NCBI GenBank assembly: GCA_002376715.1
Contig: DFOK01000002.1
Span: 1-5,167, forward strand
Origin: Bacteroidales bacterium UBA3543
Lineage (GTDB): Bacteria > Bacteroidota > Bacteroidia > Bacteroidales > UBA932
Direction: 5' to 3'
Length of the DNA: 5,167 bases
A program made the translations under genes and the position numbers. Position 1 is the stretch's first letter; the number at the start of each line of letters is the position of its first letter. The notes beneath the pieces are model-generated. The model worked only from the letters and a program-made list of their open reading frames with translations, did no database searches and was not told where the DNA came from. Of the stretch, positions 1-5,167 are shown in pieces.

Positions 1-252
1 ATTCTGCATATCCGTACTAGAAAAGCGAAAGAGGGTTATCTTTATGTGAATAAATACATAATGGACAATGTGGCAAATTTAGATTGTGAGCAGGACAACA
101 TTAAAATAATGTATGTTTATAATGACAAGGAAGTAGAGACAAAGGATGAGGTAATGCAGCTTATCGGGCTGAGAAAATGGAGGCTCAAAACCGTAAAGGT
201 TGTACAATATGAGCAATTGGGAGTACTAACCGTCTATATTACCGGCAAATAA
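1..252 (+). CDS. Hypothetical protein, C-terminal part (5' end outside the window)
   Basis: I do not recognise this gene. The frame is open from base 1 to the TAA at 250-252, giving 83 residues, so the GTG at 46-48 need not be the start: 15 sense codons precede it and read naturally into it. The visible part has no signal peptide or membrane segment and looks like a small soluble alpha/beta domain. Its end alternates strand, helix and strand: IMYVYNDKEVE, then DEVMQLIGLRKWRLK, then VKVVQYEQLGVLTVYITGK. The pattern of a strand, an N-[DG]-K turn, then a V-x-V-x(5)-G-V-x-x-V-x-I-T ending loosely recalls the plug-like segments of TonB-dependent receptors and related Bacteroidota proteins, but this is only a resemblance. 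The next gene starts 10 bases downstream on the same strand, so the two are probably cotranscribed. The region is AT-rich compared with the genes to the right. Coding is likely; the function is unknown. Confidence 0.65.
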   Translation: MLHIRTRKAKEGYLYVNKYIMDNVANLDCEQDNIKIMYVYNDKEVETKDEVMQLIGLRKWRLKTVKVVQYEQLGVLTVYITGK

Positions 253-262
253 CAAATTCAAG

Positions 263-880
263 ATGAAACCCCGGGAACTATTTCTTTTTATTTTGGTTTG
301 TTTTTTTGCATTGATTGGGTGTTCACAAGTCAATAAAATAAAAAATAATGATGACTTTGATACTAAAAACAACCTGATCGAGTTTGAAGATATCTATTCA
401 AATCAGCAAAAAAGTGGCGAAGAATTGGGCCCCTGGTGGATTTTTTATAAAGTCAAGATAAATAACAGCACAGATTCCACAATCAGTTTATATCCTAAAA
501 AAGAGCTTGTATCGGTAAAAGATATTGAATCAATCAGAAATAGAAAAGAGTTTATCAGCACATCAGTTTCAGGTGTGGGGGACGCATTCCTTTTATTTAA
601 AAATGACACGATTCCTTTATATTGTCGTTACAGTCCAATAACATTGTCTCGGGATTCATGTCACCACTATCTTTTTTACACTAATCCGGTTGAAACAAAA
701 CAATTATATGATTCTTATGTTCAAGAATATGAAGAATTTCAATCTTTCTTGTCAGATATTGTACAGTCTTCTATTTTCGTCGTGATTTTTAATGAAAAAG
801 AGACTTGTTATTATTCTCCCGGCCTTGAATTGAATTTTTACGGTAATCCCGAAGAGCAGTCGGAATGGGTTTTCCGGTAA
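263..880 (+). CDS. Hypothetical lipoprotein, 205 residues
   Basis: I do not recognise the family. The N-terminus is a clear type II signal peptide: MKPRE, a hydrophobic core, and the lipobox LIGC with the lipidated cysteine at residue 20. The mature protein of about 186 residues should be anchored in the inner or outer membrane. Residues 21-55 are polar and disordered-looking (SQVNKIKNNDD). From about residue 57 the chain looks rich in beta strands: GPWWIFYKVKINNSTDSTISLYP, then a DTIPLYCRYSPITL stretch, then SSIFVVIFNEKE, as in an immunoglobulin-like sandwich. A Tyr/Glu-rich, probably helical segment lies at about 147-168. Mature cysteines are at 121, 133 and 182. The ATG at 263 is favoured because it places the signal peptide correctly. 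It sits 10 bases after the upstream gene's stop. The gene is strongly AT-rich: sampled lines 301-360 and 481-540 hold 15 and 16 G+C of 60. Confidence 0.8.
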   Translation: MKPRELFLFILVCFFALIGCSQVNKIKNNDDFDTKNNLIEFEDIYSNQQKSGEELGPWWIFYKVKINNSTDSTISLYPKKELVSVKDIESIRNRKEFISTSVSGVGDAFLLFKNDTIPLYCRYSPITLSRDSCHHYLFYTNPVETKQLYDSYVQEYEEFQSFLSDIVQSSIFVVIFNEKETCYYSPGLELNFYGNPEEQSEWVFR

Positions 881-902
881 ATGTTCTAATTATTAAAATG
901 TT

Positions 903-929
903 GCGGTGGCCTACCAAACAACCGCTTTT
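903..929 (+). terminator. Possible weak terminator between convergent genes
   Basis: GCGGT at 903-907 can pair with ACCGC at 921-925 (5 bp, 13-base loop), followed by TTTT at 926-929. It lies 23 bases after the lipoprotein gene's stop. On the other strand the same stem is followed by AACATTTT and its loop contains the TAG stop of the glycosidase gene, so it could act in both directions. The stem is short and the T-run brief, so this is only a candidate. Confidence 0.25.
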
Positions 930-2470
930 GATGCTGTGCTTTCGTTCCAGCATCTGTCCACTACAGTCACGACATATTTGAATTTACGGTTTCGCTTTCC
1001 TTCCGGTTTGAAGCTCTGATCTTTTGTGATCGTGATAATGTATTGGCTGTCATCCAAATTGATCTCTTCCTTTTCAGGAAATCTGTAAACCACATAAAAG
1101 TGGGGTTCTTGCATTACGTCATCAGTGGGTGTTATTTCCCATACGATAGAACCTCGTCTTATCTTTATGGATTCTACGGGGTCGGGATTGATAGCATCAA
1201 TATTGGTGTAAGCGGGTATAAGAGCCGGGTATCGCTGATATACATTTTCCAAAGAGTCAGTAATGGAGAAGGGAAGGGAGGGTGCTTGTTCAACTCTGCG
1301 GGGAGCTTCCCTGCGCTGCCCTTCAGCTTTGATCACCGGAGCGGGGGTCAATGTCCATCCCGGCCACCATACATTACCGTCAACATTGGGGAGGGTGCGC
1401 ACGAGTTCCATTTTTCTGGGCATCTGAGTGATTTGCGGATTGTCGAGGTCGGGTTCGTTGAAGGTTGAGATACTTTGTCCAATATAAAGATGTCCTTTGA
1501 AATTGCTATCGTTCCACCAATTTATAAGCACATCGTAATCTGCGGCAGGATGACCGATTTTCCAATAAAGCTGGGGTACCATATAGTCGATGATACCTTT
1601 CTCAGCCCAACCCGGAACATCCGCGAAAAGCTGTTCATAGTTGGAGAGGCCGTTGGTCCTGCTGCCGCTGCCATCGGGGGTGTCCTTTAGATTCCTGTGG
1701 ATTCCGAAGGGTGAAATTCCAAACCTTATCCATGGCTTGATAGCCTTTATAGCAGTATTGATTTCCCGCATCAGGGTCTCCACGTTGTTTCTTCTCCAGT
1801 CATTCTTTTGCCAATACTCAAACCCCTGCGCTTTACCATATTTCACAAAAGATACGTCATCGTGAAACTCTTCGTAGGGTACGGGATAGGGATAGAAATA
1901 GTCGTCAAAGTGAATTGCATCCACGTCATACCTATTGACGATATCCACGATAACCTTTACGGTGTGAGATACCGATTCGGGCTCGCCCGGATCGAAATAG
2001 AGTTGTTTGCCGTATTTTTTGAAAATCTCCGGTTTCTTGAAATAGAGATGGTCGGGGTGGAGTACTTCGGTATCGTTGGAAGTGACACGATATGGATTGA
2101 GCCAGGCGTGAAACTCCATTCCGCGTGCATGAGTCTCTTTGATCAGAAATGCCATAGGATCCCAGTAGGGATCGGGTGCTTTGCCCTGCTCTCCGGTTAG
2201 AAAACGGGTCCAGGGCTCTATATCCGACTCATAGAAAGCATCTGTCTGGGGTCTTACCTGGAAAAGAATGGCATTGCAGCCAAGTTTCCGGAGTTTGTCC
2301 AGTGATTGGACAAACCATGCCTGGATCTCCTCCATGGTCATTGTCCGCATCTGTTGATTACCGACAATATGTAACCAGGCGCCGCGGAACTCACGTTTTG
2401 GCAATTCTTGTGAAAAACAAACGCTGATGGCAATCATCAGCATCATAAATGTGGAAACGACTCTTTTCAT
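911..2470 (-). CDS. DigH-like GHL10 (DUF187) family glycosidase, exported
   Basis: The protein has 519 residues. It has a signal peptide at about 1-20 (MKRVV, hydrophobic core, then CFSQELP), so it is exported; the cysteine at 18 is not in a proper lipobox. A TIM-barrel-type GHL10 domain follows at about 27-370. It begins with FRGAWLH (28-34) and contains LGCNAILFQVRP (63-74), HAWLNPYRV (121-129), LYFDPGEPE (157-165), VDAIHFDDYFYPYP (183-196), WRRNN (225-229), FGISPFGIHRN (250-260) and IDYMVPQLYW (294-303). These line up block by block with what I recall of E. coli DigH (YddW), which hydrolyses denuded peptidoglycan glycan strands. The acidic HFDDYF block is the obvious active-site candidate by analogy. 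A Pro/Arg-rich linker at about 374-400 leads to a C-terminal beta-rich region (about 428-519), probably an Ig or FN3-like module absent from E. coli DigH. Peptidoglycan as the substrate is inferred. It is the last gene of the minus-strand run, 52 bases after tonB. Confidence 0.9.
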   Translation of the reverse strand: MKRVVSTFMMLMIAISVCFSQELPKREFRGAWLHIVGNQQMRTMTMEEIQAWFVQSLDKLRKLGCNAILFQVRPQTDAFYESDIEPWTRFLTGEQGKAPDPYWDPMAFLIKETHARGMEFHAWLNPYRVTSNDTEVLHPDHLYFKKPEIFKKYGKQLYFDPGEPESVSHTVKVIVDIVNRYDVDAIHFDDYFYPYPVPYEEFHDDVSFVKYGKAQGFEYWQKNDWRRNNVETLMREINTAIKAIKPWIRFGISPFGIHRNLKDTPDGSGSRTNGLSNYEQLFADVPGWAEKGIIDYMVPQLYWKIGHPAADYDVLINWWNDSNFKGHLYIGQSISTFNEPDLDNPQITQMPRKMELVRTLPNVDGNVWWPGWTLTPAPVIKAEGQRREAPRRVEQAPSLPFSITDSLENVYQRYPALIPAYTNIDAINPDPVESIKIRRGSIVWEITPTDDVMQEPHFYVVYRFPEKEEINLDDSQYIITITKDQSFKPEGKRNRKFKYVVTVVDRCWNESTASKAVVW

Positions 2471-2520
2471 TGCGGAATTTCTGTTAATTGATGAATTACC
2501 CGCAAATATAATGAAAAGAG
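2461..2520 (-). repeat. 11-bp inverted repeat covering the glycosidase start codon
   Basis: CTCTTTTCATT at 2461-2471 and AATGAAAAGAG at 2510-2520 are perfect reverse complements separated by 38 bases. In the minus-strand mRNA the arm nearer the promoter (2520-2510) can pair with the arm containing the ATG start and the next codons (2471-2461). The stem is AT-rich with three G-C pairs. The first arm begins 2 bases after the tonB stop codon. A role in translation control is inferred. Confidence 0.5.
2503..2510 (-). promoter_or_regulatory. Bacteroidota-type -7 promoter box for the glycosidase gene
   Basis: Read on the minus strand, the bases are TATATTTG, a full match to the Bacteroidota -7 consensus TAnnTTTG. 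The box lies in the 52-base gap after tonB and 32 bases before the glycosidase ATG, which would give a short leader of about 25 bases. I see no convincing TTG at the -33 position, so the promoter may be weak or need an activator, or the match may be chance in AT-rich DNA. Confidence 0.4.
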
Positions 2521-2522
2521 AG

Positions 2523-3278
2523 TTATTTTAGTGTGAAAATATAGGTAATGGTGCCTTCTTGGGAGATGGCGCTGCTGGTGTTGAATTTGGCTTTGAGAGC
2601 GGCTTCCTTTGCGGCCTCCCAGAGGGTTCTGTTTGTAACTGTGGTACCTGCAACGCCGGGTTGTGCAGAGGTTACATTGCCATTTTTATCCACCATTATC
2701 TTTACCACCACACGGCCGGAGGCCTGCACGGAATATTCGGGGAGAGGTAGGGAACCCATTAATGAGCGTCCTTTGAGCTGAGCACTGGGAGTGCCGTCAG
2801 TAGAGCCGGTCCGCGTATTACCCTGAGAGTGGCCTGCAGTAAGATTGTCAGAGGGGTGTTCAGCTGTCTGAGGTGCGAGTGTGTCCTTCTTATCGTTGAC
2901 GGCTGTGGGGAAGAGAGCCCTGCGGTTGATCTCCTTTCGGGGCGGTTCAGATACCTCTACATCACCATCATCGCCGACTGTAGCCTCAAGAGCCTCGTTA
3001 CTCTTTGTTCCCTCCACAGGACCTTCGGAGCGCTGTACAAGCCTTACCTCCTCTTCAGGGTTGGGGTTTGGAGTTCTGGGTTCGATGCCTGCTGCCACTT
3101 CTATGGGCTTAGGCTCTTCTTCAGATAGAAAATCCATAAGAATTGCCTGCTCTTCGGGTGGCGGGTAGTTGTATTTAAGTCCGGAGCCGACACCAATAAA
3201 GAGCAGGGCGATATGGAATATCGCCGTCAGTCCTATGCCGAACATATTGGATTTGCCGTCTTTGCTACCTGAACTCAT
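2523..3278 (-). CDS. tonB: TonB energy transducer
   Basis: TonB spans the periplasm and passes energy from the ExbB-ExbD motor to outer-membrane receptors. The protein has 251 residues. It has a short cytoplasmic start, then one membrane segment at about 12-33 (MFGIGLTAIFHIALLFIGVG) with a histidine at 22, comparable to the conserved membrane histidine of E. coli TonB. A long acidic and proline-containing periplasmic linker follows (about 38-165), with EEEPKP, PRTPNPNPEEE and the RRALFP block at 119-124 that I associate with Bacteroidota TonB proteins. The C-terminal domain (about 170-251) has GSLPLPEYSVQASGRVVV, then VDKNGNVTSA (196-205), then LWEAAKEAALKAKFN (219-233) and a final strand GTITYIFTLK, as in TonB C-terminal domains. 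The ATG at 3278 is 10 bases after the exbD stop, with no Shine-Dalgarno, as is usual in this phylum. Which receptors it serves cannot be told from the window. Confidence 0.93.
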   Translation of the reverse strand: MSSGSKDGKSNMFGIGLTAIFHIALLFIGVGSGLKYNYPPPEEQAILMDFLSEEEPKPIEVAAGIEPRTPNPNPEEEVRLVQRSEGPVEGTKSNEALEATVGDDGDVEVSEPPRKEINRRALFPTAVNDKKDTLAPQTAEHPSDNLTAGHSQGNTRTGSTDGTPSAQLKGRSLMGSLPLPEYSVQASGRVVVKIMVDKNGNVTSAQPGVAGTTVTNRTLWEAAKEAALKAKFNTSSAISQEGTITYIFTLK

Positions 3279-3288
3279 TTTCAGTCTA

Positions 3289-3702
3289 TTATTCCGGCGA
3301 GGTCGCCATTATTACTTTAAATTTGTTTCGCTTCGCAATGTTCATCAGTGCCACTACTTCCTTAATGGGAACGGTTTCGTCTGCATAGATGGAAAAAGTC
3401 GGGTCATCTTCCCCCTGAAGTAGATTTATGACACTTCCCTCAATCTGGTCAAAGCGGATAGGCATCTGGTTACCGTTGATGTGGTAAGAGACCATGTTCT
3501 GCTCGGGATAGTGCTTTATGGAGACGCTGACTGTGGCCTTGGCAGACACCTGTCCCGTACTCTTGGGCAGCAGGAGCTTGAGAGCGTTGGGATTGACCAG
3601 TGTGGATGTTATCAGAAAGAATAGCAGCAGCAGAAAAACAATGTCCGTCATTGATGACATCGAAAATGATGCTTCTACCTTGGTTTTTCGTTTTATGGCC
3701 AT
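3289..3702 (-). CDS. exbD: ExbD/TolR-family biopolymer transport protein
   Basis: ExbD forms the inner part of the proton channel with ExbB and powers TonB. I chose the ATG at 3700-3702 (137 residues), which gives the N-terminus MAIKRKTKVEASFSMSSMTD typical of Bacteroidota ExbD; the open frame continues upstream to 3789, but that stretch lies inside exbB and is not ExbD-like. The single membrane segment is about 18-38 (MTDIVFLLLLFFLITST). It contains the aspartate at residue 20 that corresponds to the proton-carrying Asp25 of E. coli ExbD. The periplasmic part (about 39-137) contains NPNALKLLLPKS, then YADETVPIKEVVALMNIAKRNKFKVIMATSPE-like sequence, which matches the usual ExbD/TolR C-terminal fold. 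The start is 7 bases after the exbB stop, so translational coupling is likely. Association with tonB rather than tolA or pal favours ExbD over TolR. Confidence 0.95.
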   Translation of the reverse strand: MAIKRKTKVEASFSMSSMTDIVFLLLLFFLITSTLVNPNALKLLLPKSTGQVSAKATVSVSIKHYPEQNMVSYHINGNQMPIRFDQIEGSVINLLQGEDDPTFSIYADETVPIKEVVALMNIAKRNKFKVIMATSPE

Positions 3703-3709
3703 AACCGGA

Positions 3710-4414
3710 TCAATAAATAGTTGAGTCCTGTCTGGACTGTAATGTGTCAAGAAGATCGATGGTGACATTTTCCATCTTGAATACCACATCGGATACTCTT
3801 GCGGTTAGGTAGTTGTAGGCAAAAAAGGCCATAATGCCAACTATCAGACCGCCCACAGTGGTAACCATAGCTGTATATATACCTCCGGAGAGGAGAGTGA
3901 TGTCTATGTTGTTGCCTGCCTGAGACATATTGAAGAATGCCTGAATCATACCCATTACCGTACCAAGAAATCCGATCATAGGTGCACCGCCAGCTATGGT
4001 GGCCAGGAAGGGAAGTCCTTTCTCGAGTTTTGCAACTTCGAGGTTACCGACATTCTCTACTGCTGTCTGTATGTCTGTAAGGGGTTTGTCAATCCTTTCG
4101 ATCCCTTTCTCTACCAGTCTGGCAATCGGAGAAGAGGTTTTTTTGCAAAGACCCAGAGCAGATTTGATTTTACCGTCCAGGATGTAATCGTTGATGTCTT
4201 TCATAAAGGTCTTACTGATTTTTCCGGCTCTTCTGATGGCCCACCATCTTTCACCAAAAATATAGATACCTATTATGGAGAGTAGTGCGAGCACTATCAT
4301 CAGCCATCCACCTTTGATTGCCATATCAATCAAGGAAAAGGTGAGTTCCTCCTGCACTGGGGCAACTGCGCCCTCAATTACTTCAGTGCTTGTCTGTAGA
4401 AATGTAAAAAGCAT
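3710..4414 (-). CDS. exbB: ExbB/TolQ/MotA-family proton channel protein
   Basis: ExbB is the pentameric scaffold of the ExbB-ExbD proton channel in the inner membrane. I favour the ATG at 4412-4414 (234 residues, beginning MLFTFLQTS), 13 bases after the truA stop; an ATG at 4445-4447 would add 11 residues and overlap truA. Counting from 4414, membrane segments lie at about 35-54 (GGWLMIVLALLSIIGIYIFG), 135-159 and 175-203. The cytoplasmic loop contains GKIKSALGLCKK and the family-typical PIARLVEKGI. The second segment holds APMIGFLGTVMGM and the third TAMVTTVGGLIVGI, the two signature blocks whose threonines line the pore. Where many ExbB proteins have GLxxAIPA, this one has GLIVGIMA, with methionine at residue 195 in place of proline. 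A short periplasmic N-terminus with EVIEGAVAPVQEEL precedes the first membrane segment. Confidence 0.95.
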   Translation of the reverse strand: MLFTFLQTSTEVIEGAVAPVQEELTFSLIDMAIKGGWLMIVLALLSIIGIYIFGERWWAIRRAGKISKTFMKDINDYILDGKIKSALGLCKKTSSPIARLVEKGIERIDKPLTDIQTAVENVGNLEVAKLEKGLPFLATIAGGAPMIGFLGTVMGMIQAFFNMSQAGNNIDITLLSGGIYTAMVTTVGGLIVGIMAFFAYNYLTARVSDVVFKMENVTIDLLDTLQSRQDSTIY

Positions 4415-4427
4415 AAATGTATCTGTT

Positions 4428-5149
4428 TTATTTTTTATTGTTTTCAAAAAGGGGATAGGGATATCTGACTTCCGTCAGGAAAAGCGCGTGACCGGGAACT
4501 GATTGTCCGGCCCTGCAACGCTCTTTTTCCTCTATCAGCTGTGTGATCCATTCCGGGTCTCTCTTCCCTCTGCCGATATCCAAAAGTGTGCCAACCATCG
4601 CTCTTACCATGTTTCTTAAAAAACGATCTGCAGTGACGCAAAAGCAGAGATGTGTCTCATCAATCCGCTCCCATAGAGCCGATGTCACACTACAAATGGA
4701 GGTCTTATTGTCACCGCCGAGCTTTTCAAAACTCGAAAAATCTTTTGTTCCGAGCAGATACCGAGCAGCAATGTTCATCTTTTCCATATCAAGGCGATGT
4801 CTGTAATGGTATGAAAAAATGGCAAAAGGGTCTTTTTCGGTGTGGACATAATATCTGTATGTGCGGCTTATGGCATCAAAACGGGCGTGGGCATCATCAG
4901 TAACCTGACAAATATTCTGAGCAATGATGTCCGAAGGCAGAATGGCATTTATTTTGCGTAATATCTCCTTGGGCTTCTTAGTGCATTCCGCTGAAATGTC
5001 GAAATGGGCTATGAATCCTTTGGCATTGACTCCGGCATCCGTCCTTCCGGCGCCTGTAACAGAAATCCTCTCTCCTGTTGCGAGAGTTAGTGCCCTCTCC
5101 AGAACGGCCTGCACGGAGATAGCATTCTTCTGGATCTGCCATCCGCTAT
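4428..5149 (-). CDS. truA: tRNA pseudouridine(38-40) synthase TruA, 5'-truncated by the contig end
   Basis: TruA converts uridines 38-40 of the tRNA anticodon arm to pseudouridine in the cytoplasm. The frame ends with TAA at 4428-4430 and is open up to the right edge of genomic sequence. The visible N-terminus reads SGWQIQKNAISVQAVLERAL, a normal internal TruA block, so the GTG at 5112-5114 is the valine of SVQ and not a start; roughly 15-25 residues are missing. Counting that valine as 1, the catalytic motif GRTDAGVNA is at 23-31 with the nucleophile Asp26. The usual histidine after GV is asparagine here. Later blocks are RTYRYYVHT, FSSFEKL with C-x-V after it, DRFLRNMVRAMVGTLLDIGRGK, and SVPGHALFLTEVRYP, all as expected for the family. 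Its stop lies 13 bases before exbB, so it probably heads or belongs to the exbB-exbD-tonB transcript without a functional link. Confidence 0.95.
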
Positions 5150-5167
5150 CTGTCTCTTATACACACT
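5150..5167. other. Tn5/Nextera mosaic-end adapter remnant (sequencing artefact)
   Basis: The last 18 bases, CTGTCTCTTATACACACT, match the Tn5 mosaic end CTGTCTCTTATACACATCT over its first 16 bases and differ by one missing T before the end. This sequence is added during tagmentation library preparation. It sits exactly at the window edge and breaks the truA frame: the reverse complement brings a TAA at 5157-5159 in frame. I treat it as untrimmed adapter and not genome. Confidence 0.9.

Noticed and set aside
46..48. GTG as the start codon of the first gene
   Set aside because: The frame is open to base 1 with plausible protein sequence before it; a start here cannot be excluded but is not preferred.
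320..360. Surface lipoprotein export signal (acidic run after the lipid cysteine)
   Set aside because: The acidic NDDFD run lies about 10 residues after the cysteine, not directly after it as in described Bacteroidota signals.
2415..2420. Lipobox around Cys18 of the glycosidase signal peptide
   Set aside because: The residues before the cysteine (A-I-S-V) do not fit the lipobox pattern of a small residue at -1; a type I signal peptide is more likely.
1043..2427. Several open frames of 70-140 codons on the + strand opposite the glycosidase gene
   Set aside because: They lie wholly antisense to a gene with strong family motifs throughout, overlap one another, and show no recognisable domain.
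2548..3423. Open frames on the + strand opposite tonB and exbD
   Set aside because: Ser/Pro-rich and Cys-rich shadow translations of clear tonB and exbD genes with no support of their own.
3703..3789. Longer exbD start at 3789
   Set aside because: It would overlap exbB by about 80 bases and add 29 residues unlike any ExbD N-terminus.
4415..4460. Separate promoter for exbB in the AT-rich end of truA
   Set aside because: Only TACATTTA is present on the minus strand, one base off the -7 consensus and touching the start codon, so it could not serve this start.
5112..5114. GTG as the start codon of truA
   Set aside because: The codons upstream encode SGWQIQKNAIS, a standard TruA block, so the GTG is an internal valine and the true start lies beyond the contig end.

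Overview
The window looks like Bacteroidota chromosome, most likely order Bacteroidales. The reasons are the style of the ExbB, ExbD and TonB proteins, the absence of Shine-Dalgarno sequences before nearly all starts, a TAnnTTTG-type promoter box, and a type II lipoprotein. The right edge is a contig end: the last 18 bases (5150-5167) are an almost exact Tn5/Nextera mosaic-end adapter, so genomic sequence stops at about 5149.

Left part (1-880, + strand): two small, AT-rich genes of unknown function 10 bases apart. The first is open through the left edge, so only its C-terminal 83 residues are seen. The second encodes a lipoprotein of 205 residues. Sampled lines have about 25-27% G+C here, against about 48-57% in the genes to the right, so this pair may be an accessory insertion.

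Middle and right (911-5149, - strand): five genes read leftwards, in transcription order truA (5'-truncated by the contig end), exbB, exbD, tonB and a DigH/GHL10-family glycosidase gene. Gaps are 13, 7, 10 and 52 bases. ExbB and ExbD form the proton-driven inner-membrane motor and TonB carries its energy to outer-membrane receptors. DigH-type enzymes of Enterobacteria cleave denuded peptidoglycan strands, and the copy here carries a signal peptide. TruA makes pseudouridine in tRNA and probably only shares the transcript. The glycosidase gene has its own promoter-like box and an 11-bp inverted repeat that could hide its start codon in readthrough mRNA.

The two gene groups converge with 30 bases between stop codons. 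No RNA gene, CRISPR array, insertion sequence or integrase was seen, and no gene-free stretch exceeds 52 bases. The window is mostly an ordinary housekeeping and energy-transduction locus. I did not find convincing evidence of a wholly new system.
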